Positions 1-9,083 are shown, numbered from the stretch's first letter. The stretch is DNA of 64,000 bases from CBFHND01 sp965657085 (GCA_965657085.1 CBFHND010000010.1:46799-110798), one strand, 5' to 3'. Program-made: numbers and translations. Notes: generated by a model not told the origin, from the sequence alone.

Positions 1-291
1 CACCGTGTCCTCCATCGCCAGTGATGAGATTTGGAACGTGCGCGCCAGCCCCGCTTGCGCGCGGGCTTGGGTGCTGTGGCCGGTCACATCGCGCCCGTCA
101 AAGACAATACGCCCCGCGTCCGGGGCCAGCCCGCCCGCAATCTGCTTGATCAGGGTGGATTTGCCCGCACCGTTCGGCCCGATCAGCGCATGAATTTCGC
201 CCGCGCGCAGGTTCAGCGACACATCGTCGGTGGCCTTGAGCGCGCCAAAAGCCTTGCTGAGGCCCTGAACATCCAAAAGCACATCAGTCAT
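1..291 (-). CDS. livG: Branched-chain-type ABC transporter ATP-binding protein (partial, N-terminus only)
   Basis: Only the first 97 codons are in the window; the gene runs off the left edge. The protein starts MTDVLLDVQGLSKAFGALKA and has a Walker A (GPNGAGKST, about residues 39-47) and the start of the Q-loop (ARTFQ), so it is an ABC ATPase of the LivG kind that powers a high-affinity amino-acid/amide importer at the inner membrane. Its ATG overlaps the end of the livM-like permease by 8 nt, so the two are translationally coupled. The second ATPase (livF) is expected beyond the edge. The family call is strong; the transported substrate is inferred only from the neighbouring tryptophan/anthranilate genes. 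Confidence 0.9.
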   Translation of the reverse strand, partial: MTDVLLDVQGLSKAFGALKATDDVSLNLRAGEIHALIGPNGAGKSTLIKQIAGGLAPDAGRIVFDGRDVTGHSTQARAQAGLARTFQISSLAMEDTV

Positions 292-1267
292 GGGCCACCT
301 CGCGTCCCACCAGCGACCCGATCAGCCCGCCGCGCGCGAACAGCACCACCAACAGCAGGATCGCCCCCACGTAGATCAGCCAGAAGTCAGAAACCGGGGC
401 CAGCACATGTTCCAGCAGCACGAACAGCATCGCACCGACCACGGGGCCAAAGAGCCTCCCGACCCCGCCCAGCACGATGAAGACGATGAATTCGCCCGAC
501 ATCTGCCAGCTGAACATCGTGGGGCTGACAAAGCGGTTGAGGTCAGCCATCAGCGCCCCCGCGAGCCCCGTCACCGCCCCAGAGATCACGAAGGCCACCA
601 GCCGCAGCCGGTAAGGGCCAAGCCCCACGGTTTCCACCCGCTCGGCATTCTGACGCGCAGCGTTCAGCGCAAGGCCAAAGGGCGCCCGCGCAAGCCGCCC
701 CATGCCCCAGAGGACCAGCGCCAGAACGGCAAAGACCAGTGCGAAGAATTGCAATGGGTCCAGCGTGTTCAGCCCGGGAAAGTCGTTGCGCACATAGATG
801 CTGAGGCCGTCTTCGCCGCCGTACGCGGGCCACGAGATGGTGAAATAGTAGAACATCTGCCCGAAGGCCAAGGTGATCATGATGAAATAGACGCCACTGG
901 TGCGCAGGCTCAGCGCACCGATGGCAAGTGCGGCAAGCGCGCTGGTCACGATCGCCACCAGCCAGATCACCGGCATGGATTTGGTGCCCTCGATCACCAT
1001 CCAGCTGTCCATAAGCGGGCTGTAGGTCTGGGCATGGTGGGCGAGGATGCCCATGGCATAACCCCCGATCCCGAAAAACGCCGCATGGCCAAAGCTGACA
1101 AGGCCGCCCAGCCCAAGGGCAAGGTTCAGGCCCACCGCCGCCAGCGCAAGGATCGCGGCGCGTGTGATGAGGGTGATCAGAAACGGCTCATCCAGCGCAA
1201 AGGCCGCCAGCGCGCCCAGCGGCATGGCGAGGAAAATCGCTGTGTTCAGAAGGGTTTCGCGCCACAT
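284..1267 (-). CDS. livM: Branched-chain-type ABC transporter permease LivM
   Basis: 327-aa polytopic membrane protein, the usual LivM length. It begins with two hydrophobic helices, then the family's conserved segment LNLALGLGGLVSFGHAAFFGIGG around residues 47-69 (LGLGGLVSFGHAAFF), and ends with a helix-rich region (VFIVLGGVGRLFGPVVGA). It forms half of the transmembrane channel with LivH (next upstream, 1 nt gap) and is driven by the LivG-type ATPase whose start it overlaps. The start at 1267 directly follows the livH stop. Substrate is not readable from a permease; the position right after kynureninase suggests aromatic amino acids or anthranilate-related compounds as well as branched-chain amino acids. 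Confidence 0.9.
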   Translation of the reverse strand: MWRETLLNTAIFLAMPLGALAAFALDEPFLITLITRAAILALAAVGLNLALGLGGLVSFGHAAFFGIGGYAMGILAHHAQTYSPLMDSWMVIEGTKSMPVIWLVAIVTSALAALAIGALSLRTSGVYFIMITLAFGQMFYYFTISWPAYGGEDGLSIYVRNDFPGLNTLDPLQFFALVFAVLALVLWGMGRLARAPFGLALNAARQNAERVETVGLGPYRLRLVAFVISGAVTGLAGALMADLNRFVSPTMFSWQMSGEFIVFIVLGGVGRLFGPVVGAMLFVLLEHVLAPVSDFWLIYVGAILLLVVLFARGGLIGSLVGREVAHD

Positions 1268-1268
1268 C

Positions 1269-2186
1269 TCAGGCCCCTCCGTACAGGCCGGAAGGTTTGA
1301 ACAACAACACCCCCGCCATCAGGATGTAGATGGACATCGACGCAAGCGCCGACCCGATTGCCGTCGCGGTCGAGGGGTCGGTGAAGGCGCGGAACAGCAA
1401 GGGCAACAGCACCCCGCCCAGCGTATCGGTCAGCCCCACCAGAAGCGCGCCGACCAGCGCGCCCTTGATCGACCCGATGCCGCCAATGACGATGACCACG
1501 AAGGCCAGGATCAACACGGGCTCGCCCATGCCAACCTGCACCGATTGAATGGCCCCCACCAGCGCGCCTGCCAGCCCCGCCAGCGCCGCCCCCAGCGCAA
1601 AGACGATGGTGTAAAGGCGGCTGATATCGACGCCCAATGCGGCGATCATCTCGCGGTCGCTTTCGCCGGCACGGATCTGGATACCGATGCGCGTGCGCGC
1701 AATCAGTTGGAACAGGCCAAAGGCCACGATCAGCCCAATCACGATGATCAGCAGGCGGTAGGACGGATACTGAATGCCTCCGGGCAAGGTGACAGGCCCC
1801 GACAGCGCCGCAGGCACGTCCAGATAAAGCGGGAAGGACCCGAACAGCCACCGCGTGCCTTCGGAAAAGATCAGGATCAGCGCAAAGGTCGCCAGCACCT
1901 GATCGAGGTGGTCGCGGTCATAGAGCCGCCGGATCACCACCAGTTCGATCACCGCCCCTGCCGCCGCTGCCGCGACCAAGGCCGCCGCCAGCGCCAGCAC
2001 GAAGGACCCCGTGGCCGCCGCCACCGCCGCTGCGGCAAAGGCACCGATCATGTAAAGCGATCCATGTGCGAGATTGATCAGACCCATCACACCGAAAATC
2101 AGCGTCAGGCCCGCCGCCATCAGGAACAGCATGATGCCCGATTGCAGCCCGTTCAGGACCTGTTCGATCAGCAAAATGGGTGTCAT
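1269..2186 (-). CDS. livH: Branched-chain-type ABC transporter permease LivH
   Basis: 305-aa integral membrane protein with about eight hydrophobic segments; N-terminal EQVLNGLQSGIMLFLMAAGLTLIFG and LINLAHGSLYM are typical of LivH permeases. It pairs with the LivM protein encoded 1 nt downstream. A 93-bp gap containing a GC-rich hairpin separates it from the upstream solute-binding protein gene, a common arrangement that lets the binding protein be made in excess over the membrane subunits. Family call is firm; substrate unknown. Confidence 0.9.
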   Translation of the reverse strand: MTPILLIEQVLNGLQSGIMLFLMAAGLTLIFGVMGLINLAHGSLYMIGAFAAAAVAAATGSFVLALAAALVAAAAAGAVIELVVIRRLYDRDHLDQVLATFALILIFSEGTRWLFGSFPLYLDVPAALSGPVTLPGGIQYPSYRLLIIVIGLIVAFGLFQLIARTRIGIQIRAGESDREMIAALGVDISRLYTIVFALGAALAGLAGALVGAIQSVQVGMGEPVLILAFVVIVIGGIGSIKGALVGALLVGLTDTLGGVLLPLLFRAFTDPSTATAIGSALASMSIYILMAGVLLFKPSGLYGGA

Positions 2187-2250
2187 CTGCCCGTCCCCGC
2201 CCCGTGTCCATACGCGGCAAGCTCCTGATATTCGTTGGATTTCGAAAACT

Positions 2251-2272
2251 GGCCCCGACGCCTGCCGGGGCC
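2251..2272 (-). terminator. Intercistronic hairpin between solute-binding protein and livH
   Basis: Perfect 7-bp stem GGCCCCG (2251-2257) / CGGGGCC (2266-2272) with an 8-nt loop; on the minus strand it is followed by AGTTTTCG. It lies just after the binding-protein stop codon. Probably a partial terminator or mRNA-stabilising element that sets a high binding-protein : permease ratio. Confidence 0.6.
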
Positions 2273-2279
2273 AAGTGAC

Positions 2280-3422
2280 TTACATCTTGCAGTCAGCGCC
2301 GTAGACGTCCGTATGATCGGTCGCGGCCACACCGATGACCTTGTTCGTCACGATATCGCCTTCCTTGACCACTTCGCGCATGTACACGTTCTGGATCGGG
2401 TGGTGGTTGTCCCCAAAGGCGAAATCACCCCGCACCGATTGGAAATCCGCCTCTTTCAGCGCCGCGCGGAAGGCGTCGGCGTCTTTCACGTCGGCCTTGC
2501 CCATCGCGCTGATCAACAGCAGGGCGGTGTCATAGCCCTGTGCCGCATAAAGCGATGGAAGGCGGCCATATTCGGCTTGGAAATTGGCGACGAATTCGGC
2601 GTTGCCCGGCACATCAAGGTCCTTGGACCAATGCGCGGTGTTCTTCACGCCCAAGGCCGCGTCGCCGATGGCGCCCAGAATGCCCTGGTCAAAGCTGAAG
2701 GCGGGGCCAGCCACGGGTGTATCCACGCCCGATCCTGCGTATTGCTTCATGAACGAAATGCCCATGCCGCCGGGCAGGAAGAAGTAGACCTGATCGGCGT
2801 CACTGGCCCGGATTTGGGCGATTTCAGCGGCGTAGTCCGTCTGGCCCAGCTTGGTATAGACCTCGTCCGTCACCTCGCCCTTGAAGAAGCGTTTGAAGCC
2901 CGCCATCATGTCCTGACCCGCCGGGTAGTTGGGTGCCATCAGGAACACTTTGCCCACACCTTCGTTGCTCAGATAAGCGCCCGCCGCTTCGGAGAATGCA
3001 TCGTTCTGCCAGCTGACGTTGAAGTAGTTGGGGCTGCACCCCTTGCCCGCCAGCGCCGAAGGTCCGGCATTGGGGCTGAGGTAGAACTTGCCCTGCGCCG
3101 TGGCCGCAGGCACCACCGCCATGGCGAGGTTGGACCAGATGATCCCGGTCATCACGTCGACCTTTTCGGACTGGATCAGCTTGTCGGCCAGTTGCACGGC
3201 GATGTCTGGCTTGCGCTGGTCGTCTTCGACCACAAGCTCAAGCATGTCATTGCCCTTGGCGGCCAGCATGAAGCCGTCGCGCACGTCGATGCCGAGGCCC
3301 GCGCCGCCGCCCGAAAGCGTGGTGATCATGCCGACCTTGACCTTGCCGCCATGGCCATCGGCCAATCCCGCGGTTCCGGCGGCCGCCATGCAGGCCGCCA
3401 ACATCAAAGATTTCAGTTTCAT
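2280..3422 (-). CDS. ABC transporter substrate-binding protein (Peripla_BP_6 / LivJ-like)
   Basis: 380 aa with an N-terminal signal peptide (MKLKSLMLAACMAAAGTAG, cleavage near LADG), then a Peripla_BP_6 fold starting VKVGMITTLSGGGAGLG, the standard opening of LivJ/amide/aromatic-acid binding proteins. It delivers its ligand to the LivHM-LivG(F) importer encoded downstream. GGGAGAA is a good Shine-Dalgarno 6 nt before the ATG. It sits 91 bp after kynureninase, so it may have its own promoter. Homologues bind branched-chain amino acids, amides or aromatic carboxylates; the genomic setting favours a tryptophan/kynurenine/anthranilate-type ligand, which is inference. Confidence 0.85.
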   Translation of the reverse strand: MKLKSLMLAACMAAAGTAGLADGHGGKVKVGMITTLSGGGAGLGIDVRDGFMLAAKGNDMLELVVEDDQRKPDIAVQLADKLIQSEKVDVMTGIIWSNLAMAVVPAATAQGKFYLSPNAGPSALAGKGCSPNYFNVSWQNDAFSEAAGAYLSNEGVGKVFLMAPNYPAGQDMMAGFKRFFKGEVTDEVYTKLGQTDYAAEIAQIRASDADQVYFFLPGGMGISFMKQYAGSGVDTPVAGPAFSFDQGILGAIGDAALGVKNTAHWSKDLDVPGNAEFVANFQAEYGRLPSLYAAQGYDTALLLISAMGKADVKDADAFRAALKEADFQSVRGDFAFGDNHHPIQNVYMREVVKEGDIVTNKVIGVAATDHTDVYGADCKM

Positions 3423-3467
3423 TTCGTCTTCTCCCTGGTCAGTGAGGTCTTTTGCCCCGTTTTGTCG

Positions 3468-3502
3468 TTCTATCAGACCCTTATCAGGCCTTCTTCTGTC
3501 AA
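3468..3502 (-). promoter_or_regulatory. Possible promoter of the ABC importer operon
   Basis: The 91-bp gap between kynU and the binding-protein gene carries a perfect -35 hexamer TTGACA on the minus strand (3497-3502). No clearly matching -10 at 16-18 bp is visible (the closest are TGATAA/TGATAG-like strings), so this is a weak call. Confidence 0.3.
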
Positions 3503-3513
3503 GTCCTTCGCGC

Positions 3514-4698
3514 TCAGGTCACCCGGTTGCGGGTCTGATATGCAGGATTTTTCCATAATTCGTCGCCCATCACCGTCGCGATGTGGTCCACGGCGGCGCG
3601 CACGTCGTCCGCATCAAGGTAAAGCGGCGTAAAGCCGAACCGCATGATATCGGGTGCGCGGAAATCGCCGATGACACCGCGCGCGATCAGCGCCTGCATC
3701 GCGGCATAGCCGTGTTCAAAGCTGAACGAGACCTGACTGCCGCGCGTGGCAGGGTCGCGCGGGCTGGCCAGTTTCAGTTGCGGCACGCGGGCCTCGACCT
3801 CGGCGATGAACAGCTCTTGCAAGGCCACGGATGCGGCGCGCAGGTCGGCCATGTCGACGCCGTCCCAGACGTCCATCGCCGCCTCAAGCGCGGTCAGTTG
3901 CATCACGGGTGGCGTGCCCACGCGCATCCGTTCGATGCCCGGTGCCGGGCGGTATTCAAGGTCGAAATCAAACGGCGCATCATGGCCCAGCCATCCCGCA
4001 AGCGCCGGGTCGACCGCATCGGCCAGATCAGGGCGCACGTAGATGAACGCAGGCGCGCCCGGCCCCCCGTTGAGGTATTTGTAGGTGCAGCCGACCGCCA
4101 TTTCGCAGGCGCATCCGGCCAGATCGACGGGCAAGGCCCCGGCACTGTGTGCCAGATCCCAGATCATCACAGCACCCGAGGCATGGGCCATTTCGGTGAT
4201 CGCCCCCATGTCGTGCATCCGGCCACTGCGGTAATCCACCTGCGTCAGCATCACCGCCGCCACGCTGTCATCAATGGCGTCGGCCGCGTCTTCGGGTGCA
4301 ACGATGCGCAATTCGTACCCTTGGTCGAGTGTACGGATCAGCCCCTGCGCCATGTAAAGGTCCGTGGGGAAGTTGCCGGAATCGCTCAGGATCACCTTGC
4401 GGTCCGGGCGCATCTTGAGCGCTGCGGCCACGGCCTGATAGACCTTGATCGACAGCGTGTCGCCCATCACCACGGACCCCGCAGGCGCACCGATCAGACG
4501 GCCCACCCTATCGCCCACACGCGATGGCTGCGCCATCCAGCCGGCACCGTTCCAGCCTTTGATCAGCTGTGCGGCCCATTCATCCTGCATCATCGACCTC
4601 ACGCGGGCGACAGCGCCGCGCGGCATCGGCCCCAGCGAATTACCATCAAGGTAAATCATGCCCTCGGGCAGATCGAACATCTCTTTGCGCAGCGCCAT
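3514..4698 (-). CDS. kynU: Kynureninase
   Basis: PLP enzyme that cleaves L-kynurenine to anthranilate and L-alanine. 394 aa, normal length. The family signatures are present: YLDGNSLGPMP near the N-terminus, the PLP-interacting DLAHSAGALP (Asp181) and the Schiff-base lysine in CTYKYLNGGPGAPAF (Lys207). It starts at the ATG directly after the tryptophan 2,3-dioxygenase stop codon, so both are in one operon. Its product anthranilate is the expected substrate of the CoA ligase encoded two genes upstream. No formamidase gene lies beside it. High confidence. Confidence 0.95.
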   Translation of the reverse strand: MALRKEMFDLPEGMIYLDGNSLGPMPRGAVARVRSMMQDEWAAQLIKGWNGAGWMAQPSRVGDRVGRLIGAPAGSVVMGDTLSIKVYQAVAAALKMRPDRKVILSDSGNFPTDLYMAQGLIRTLDQGYELRIVAPEDAADAIDDSVAAVMLTQVDYRSGRMHDMGAITEMAHASGAVMIWDLAHSAGALPVDLAGCACEMAVGCTYKYLNGGPGAPAFIYVRPDLADAVDPALAGWLGHDAPFDFDLEYRPAPGIERMRVGTPPVMQLTALEAAMDVWDGVDMADLRAASVALQELFIAEVEARVPQLKLASPRDPATRGSQVSFSFEHGYAAMQALIARGVIGDFRAPDIMRFGFTPLYLDADDVRAAVDHIATVMGDELWKNPAYQTRNRVT

Positions 4699-5520
4699 CT
4701 ACAGCTCTCCCCTGACATGCCAAAGCTCTGGAAACAGCTCAACTTCGAGCATCTTGCGCAAGTATGCCACCCCTGAAGTACCCCCGGTGCCCCGTTTGAA
4801 GCCGATAATCCGCTCCACCGTGGTCACATGGTTGAACCGCCAACGGCGAAAGTAGTCTTCCAGATCCACCAGCTTTTCCGCCAATTCATAAATTTCCCAA
4901 TGGGTTGCCGGGTCTTCGTAGACACGTTTCCACATCGCCTGAACGTCTGCATCCGGCTGCCAGGCGCCGGTTGCAGGGGGCGCATCGGTGTCACCCACAC
5001 CCATCCGTTCAGCCAACACTGACAGCGCAACCTGATAGAGGCTCGGCTGGGCCAACTCGTCCTCAAGTGCGGCCAAGGCCTCTGGCCGGTGTGCGTGCAC
5101 CTTCTTGAGCGCGGTCTGACGGTTGCCAAGGATGTATTCGATCAGGCGGTATTGATGGCTTTGAAACCCCGATGAATTTCCCAAACTGGGGCGAAAGGCC
5201 GTGTATTCGCTGGGTGTCATGGTGCGCAACACATCCCACGCGCCGTTAAGCTGCTCGAAAATGCGCGCCACCCGGCTCAGCATCTTGAACGCCGGGCGCA
5301 GATCGCCTGCGCCGATGGCCACACGCGCGGTCTGAAGTTCGTGAATGGCCAGCCGCATCCACAATTCCGAGGTCTGGTGCTGCACGATGAACAGCATCTC
5401 GTCATGGGCGTCGGACAGGGGGGCCTGCGACGTCAACAGCGCATCGAGGCCCAGGTAATCGCCGTAAGACATGTCCGCGCTGAAATCGAGTTTGGCGTTG
5501 TGGTGTTCGGTGTCGTTCAT
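4699..5520 (-). CDS. kynA: Tryptophan 2,3-dioxygenase
   Basis: Haem dioxygenase opening the indole ring of L-tryptophan to N-formylkynurenine; cytosolic tetramer. 273 aa, the usual bacterial TDO size. Visible motifs: active-site VQHQTSELWMRLAIHE (His48), FRPSLGNSSGFQSHQYR, and the C-terminal RFNHVTTVERIIGFKRGTGGT segment whose His231 should be the axial haem ligand. The ATG overlaps the stop of the upstream CoA ligase (ATGA), and kynU follows with no gap, giving a tightly coupled ligase-TDO-KynU unit. Confidence 0.95.
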   Translation of the reverse strand: MNDTEHHNAKLDFSADMSYGDYLGLDALLTSQAPLSDAHDEMLFIVQHQTSELWMRLAIHELQTARVAIGAGDLRPAFKMLSRVARIFEQLNGAWDVLRTMTPSEYTAFRPSLGNSSGFQSHQYRLIEYILGNRQTALKKVHAHRPEALAALEDELAQPSLYQVALSVLAERMGVGDTDAPPATGAWQPDADVQAMWKRVYEDPATHWEIYELAEKLVDLEDYFRRWRFNHVTTVERIIGFKRGTGGTSGVAYLRKMLEVELFPELWHVRGEL

Positions 5521-7139
5521 GACTGTTCTCTCAGTGCAAAACGCTGGATCTTGCCCGTTGCGGTCTTGGGCAATTCGGCGACAAACTGAATGTCGCGCGG
5601 GTATTTGTAGGGGGCAATGGTGGCCTTCACATGCTCTTGCAAGGCCCTGATCTGGCTTGGATTTGCAGGGTTATCCCCTGTCAGAACCACATGCGCCTGC
5701 ACGATCTCGCCGCGGTCAGGGTCGGGTTTGCCGACCACCGCGCATTCGCTGACAGCCGGATGCGCCAGAAGGGCCGCTTCGACCTCGGGGCCCGCGATGT
5801 TGTAGCCTGCGCTGACGATCATATCGTCATTGCGCGCGGTAAAGTGCAGATAGCCGTCATCGTCCATGGTGAAACTGTCGCCCGTGACGTTCCAGCCGTC
5901 GAGCACGTAGCCCGCCTGCCGATCATCCGCGAGGTATCGGCACCCTGTGGGCCCGCGCACGGCCAGCCGCCCCACGGTGCCACGCGGCACCTCCTGACCC
6001 GCATCGTTGATCACCTTGGCCTGATAGCCGCGCACCGGTTTGCCCGTGCAGGCCGGGCGGTGATCGTCAAAGCGGTTGCTGACAAAGATGTGCAGCATCT
6101 CGGTGGCCCCGATCCCGTCGAGCATCGGCTTGCCCGTTCTGGCGATCCAGTCGTCATAAACCGGCGCAGGCAGGGTTTCGCCCGCCGACACGGCGGCGCG
6201 CAGGCTGGAAAGGTCCGCGCCCTTTTCCATCGCCTGCAACATCACCCGGTAGGCCGTGGGGGCGGTGAAGCAGACGGTTGCACGGTATTTTTCAATGATT
6301 TCAATCATGTTCGGCGGTGACGCGGTTTCCAGAAGCGTCGCCGCAGCACCGAATCGCAAGGGAAAGATCGCCAGACCACCCAACCCGAAGGTGAAGGCCA
6401 AGGGTGGCGAACCGACAAAGACATCGTCGGGCGTGACCCCCAAAACCTCGCGCGCATAGCCATCTGCGATGATCATCAGATCGCGGTGAAAATGCATCGT
6501 CGCCTTTGGGTCGCCCGTGGTGCCACTGGTGAAGCCCAACAGCGCCACGTCATCCCGCCCGGTCTGCACCGCGTCGAATTGCACCGGCTTTTCCAGCGCC
6601 AGCCGGTCCAGGTCCGCATCGTGGTTCGATGTGCCGTCAAAGGCCGTAACGGACGTCAGGTATGCTGATCCTGCTGCGCATTTCTCCATCTCGTCCATCA
6701 GGCGGTTGTCGCACAGGGCGTGTGTGATCTCTGCCTTGTTCACGATAGCGCTCAGTTCGCCCGCGCGCAGCATCGGCATGGTGTTGACCACCACCGCGCC
6801 CGCCTTGGTCGCCGCCAACCAGCAGGCCACCATGGCCGGGTTGTTCGCGGACCGGATCAGCACGCGATTGCCGGGACTTACCCCCAAATCCTCAACCAAC
6901 ACATGCGCAAGGCGGTTGGTCCAATCGGTCAGTTCCTTGTAGGTGCGGCGGCGGCCGTTGCCGATCAGCGCGGTGTGATCGCCAAAGCCCTGGTCCACCA
7001 TCTTGTCCGTCAATTCGACAGCTGCGTTCAGATGGTCGGGATAGTCGAACCCGTCGAGCAGGAAATCAGGCCACTGACCTTCCGGTGGAAGGTTCCGGCG
7101 GGTGAAGTTATCCACATGCGCTGTTGGCCCCAACATCAT
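5517..7139 (-). CDS. abmG: Aryl-CoA ligase, probable 2-aminobenzoate-CoA ligase
   Basis: 540-aa ANL-superfamily adenylate-forming enzyme that activates an aromatic acid to its CoA thioester. Signatures: P-loop LLGFTSGTTGDPKATMH (about residue 203 on), the A8 hinge GYNIAGPEVEAALLAHPAV and the C-terminal catalytic lysine in TATGKIQRFALRE. It belongs with benzoate/2-aminobenzoate-CoA ligases. Being in one unit with kynureninase (anthranilate producer) and the bifunctional monooxygenase/reductase makes 2-aminobenzoate the likely substrate. Start overlaps the upstream acyl-CoA dehydrogenase stop (ATGA); a second in-frame ATG immediately follows. Benzoate or salicylate cannot be excluded from sequence alone. 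Confidence 0.8.
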   Translation of the reverse strand: MMLGPTAHVDNFTRRNLPPEGQWPDFLLDGFDYPDHLNAAVELTDKMVDQGFGDHTALIGNGRRRTYKELTDWTNRLAHVLVEDLGVSPGNRVLIRSANNPAMVACWLAATKAGAVVVNTMPMLRAGELSAIVNKAEITHALCDNRLMDEMEKCAAGSAYLTSVTAFDGTSNHDADLDRLALEKPVQFDAVQTGRDDVALLGFTSGTTGDPKATMHFHRDLMIIADGYAREVLGVTPDDVFVGSPPLAFTFGLGGLAIFPLRFGAAATLLETASPPNMIEIIEKYRATVCFTAPTAYRVMLQAMEKGADLSSLRAAVSAGETLPAPVYDDWIARTGKPMLDGIGATEMLHIFVSNRFDDHRPACTGKPVRGYQAKVINDAGQEVPRGTVGRLAVRGPTGCRYLADDRQAGYVLDGWNVTGDSFTMDDDGYLHFTARNDDMIVSAGYNIAGPEVEAALLAHPAVSECAVVGKPDPDRGEIVQAHVVLTGDNPANPSQIRALQEHVKATIAPYKYPRDIQFVAELPKTATGKIQRFALREQS

Positions 7140-8281
7140 GATCCTCCTGCGAAATGGCTCAGGGTTTGGCGTGCGATGACGACCTTTTGTACATCCGATG
7201 CGCCCTCATAGATGCGCAAGGCGCGGATTTCACGGTAGAGGCTTTCGACCATCTGACCGGTGCGCACCCCGTCGCCGCCGTGCAATTGCACCGCCGCATC
7301 GATCACCGCCTGTGCCCGGTCCGTGGCGAAAAGTTTTGCCATCGCCGCCTCACGGGTGACGCGCGGTGCGCCGCTGTCCTTGGTCCAGGCCGCACGGTAG
7401 ACCAGCAAGGCGGACGCGTCCACGTCCACCGCCATATCGGCGATATGCCCTTGAACCAATTGAAGATTTGCCAATGGCTCGCCCTGCACCTGCCGCGTTG
7501 TGACACGGGCCAGCGCCTCGTCCAGCGCGCGGCGGGCAAAGCCAAGGGCCGCCGCCGCCACGGTCGAGCGGAACACATCCAGCACCGACATCGCAATGGC
7601 AAACCCCTGCCCCGGCGCGCCGATCATCGCGGATTTCGGAATACGGCAGTCGGTGAATGTGAGTGTGGCCAGCGGATGCGGGGCCATCACCTGCAACCGT
7701 TCCGTCACCTCCAGGCCACGCGCATCGGCAGGAACGACAAAAGCCGACAACCCGCGCGCACCCGGCCCCTCTCCGGTGCGGGCAAAGAGGGTATAAACGT
7801 CCGCAATCCCGCCGTTGCTGATCCAGGTCTTTTGTCCATTCAGAACGTAAAACCCATCTTCCTCCACAGCTGTCATCGTGCTGTTTGCTACATCCGAACC
7901 TGACTGCGGTTCTGTCAACGCAAAGGCGGAAATCGCGCGGCCCGACCGTGTCAGCGGCAGCCATTCGTCCTTTTGCGCCTGCGATCCGAACAGCGACAGC
8001 GCCCCGGTGCCCAGCCCCTGCATCGCAAAGGCGAAATCGGCCAGCCCGTCATGGCGCGCGAGTGTTTCGCGGATCAGACACAGCCTGCGCACGTCCAATG
8101 TTCCGCCGGTGTGCTGCAACCAGCCCGCAGCCCCCAGTTCCGCGACCAACGCCCGGCACGCGGCATCCACATCGCCGTGATCAACGGGCAAGGCGTCTTG
8201 GCACCATGCTTCAAGATCATCTGCCAACGCCCTGTGATCAGGCGTGAAAAAGGGCCAATCAAGGAAGCTGCGGTCGCTCAC
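7136..8281 (-). CDS. Acyl-CoA dehydrogenase
   Basis: 381-aa FAD flavoenzyme. It has the classical acyl-CoA dehydrogenase segments: AFALTEPQSGSDVA (FAD/substrate site), FYVLNGQKTWISNGGIADV, and the C-terminal QLHGGDGVRTGQMVESLYREIRALRIYEG with the Y-R-x-x-R-A-x-x-I-Y-E-G helix. I chose the GTG at 8281, one nt after the upstream crotonase stop and preceded by GAAGGGGATTGAC; a longer reading from 8389 would run into the crotonase gene and lacks family similarity. It probably oxidises an alicyclic CoA intermediate of the anthranilate route. Confidence 0.85.
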   Translation of the reverse strand: MSDRSFLDWPFFTPDHRALADDLEAWCQDALPVDHGDVDAACRALVAELGAAGWLQHTGGTLDVRRLCLIRETLARHDGLADFAFAMQGLGTGALSLFGSQAQKDEWLPLTRSGRAISAFALTEPQSGSDVANSTMTAVEEDGFYVLNGQKTWISNGGIADVYTLFARTGEGPGARGLSAFVVPADARGLEVTERLQVMAPHPLATLTFTDCRIPKSAMIGAPGQGFAIAMSVLDVFRSTVAAAALGFARRALDEALARVTTRQVQGEPLANLQLVQGHIADMAVDVDASALLVYRAAWTKDSGAPRVTREAAMAKLFATDRAQAVIDAAVQLHGGDGVRTGQMVESLYREIRALRIYEGASDVQKVVIARQTLSHFAGGS

Positions 8282-8282
8282 G

Positions 8283-9083
8283 TCAATCCCCTTCGAAGGC
8301 GGGCCGTTCCTTGGCCACGAAAGCGGTATAGGCGCGTTCGAAATCCGCCGTTTGCATGCAAATTGCCTGTGCCTGCGCTTCGGCCTCAATCGCCTGATCC
8401 AGCGACATCGACCATTCCTGCGCCAGCATCGTCTTGGTCATCATGTGGGCGAAATTCGGCCCTGCCGCGATCTGCGTGGCCAGCGCCTGCGCCGCGGCAT
8501 CCAGATCAGGACCCTCCACCAACCGGTTGAAAAAGCCCCATCTTTCGCCTTCCTGCGCGCTCATGGAGCGGCCTGTATAAAGCAGTTCGGCCGCGCGCCC
8601 CTGGCCGATGATGCGCGGCAGGATCGCACAGGCGCCCATGTCGCAGCCTGCCAGCCCCACGCGGGTGAACAGGAACGCGGTCTTGGCCTCGGGCGTGCCG
8701 ATGCGCAGATCAGACGCCATGGCGATGATCGCCCCCGCGCCGACGCAGATACCATCGATGGCGGCGATCACCGGCTTGCCACAGCCGAGGATCGCCTTCA
8801 CCAGATCGCCGGTCATGCGGGTAAAGGCCAAAAGCTCCTTCATGCTCATCTTGGTCAAGGGGCCAATGATATCATGCACATCCCCGCCCGAGCTGAAGTT
8901 GCCACCGTTCGACGCAAAGACCACCGCCTGCACATCGTCGGCATAGGCCAGATCGCGGAACCAGTCGCGCAATTCGGCGTAGCTGTCGAAGGTCAACGGG
9001 TTCTTGCGCTCCGGGCGGTCCAGTTGCACCGTGGCGATGCCGTCGGTGATGCTGCACAGAAAATGTGTCGTGTCAGAGCGCAT
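8283..9083 (-). CDS. Enoyl-CoA hydratase/isomerase family protein
   Basis: 266-aa crotonase-fold protein. N-terminal GIATVQLDRPERKNPL, oxyanion-hole segment FSSGGDVHDI, and VIAAIDGICVGAGAIIAMASDLRIG are diagnostic. The C-terminus is rich in alanine and acidic residues (SLDQAIEAEAQAQAICMQ), resembling hydratase-like proteins found in 2-aminobenzoyl-CoA or benzoyl-CoA clusters. Its start overlaps the MarR gene by 11 nt. Exact reaction (hydration, isomerisation or ring hydrolysis) is not determinable. Confidence 0.82.
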   Translation of the reverse strand: MRSDTTHFLCSITDGIATVQLDRPERKNPLTFDSYAELRDWFRDLAYADDVQAVVFASNGGNFSSGGDVHDIIGPLTKMSMKELLAFTRMTGDLVKAILGCGKPVIAAIDGICVGAGAIIAMASDLRIGTPEAKTAFLFTRVGLAGCDMGACAILPRIIGQGRAAELLYTGRSMSAQEGERWGFFNRLVEGPDLDAAAQALATQIAAGPNFAHMMTKTMLAQEWSMSLDQAIEAEAQAQAICMQTADFERAYTAFVAKERPAFEGD

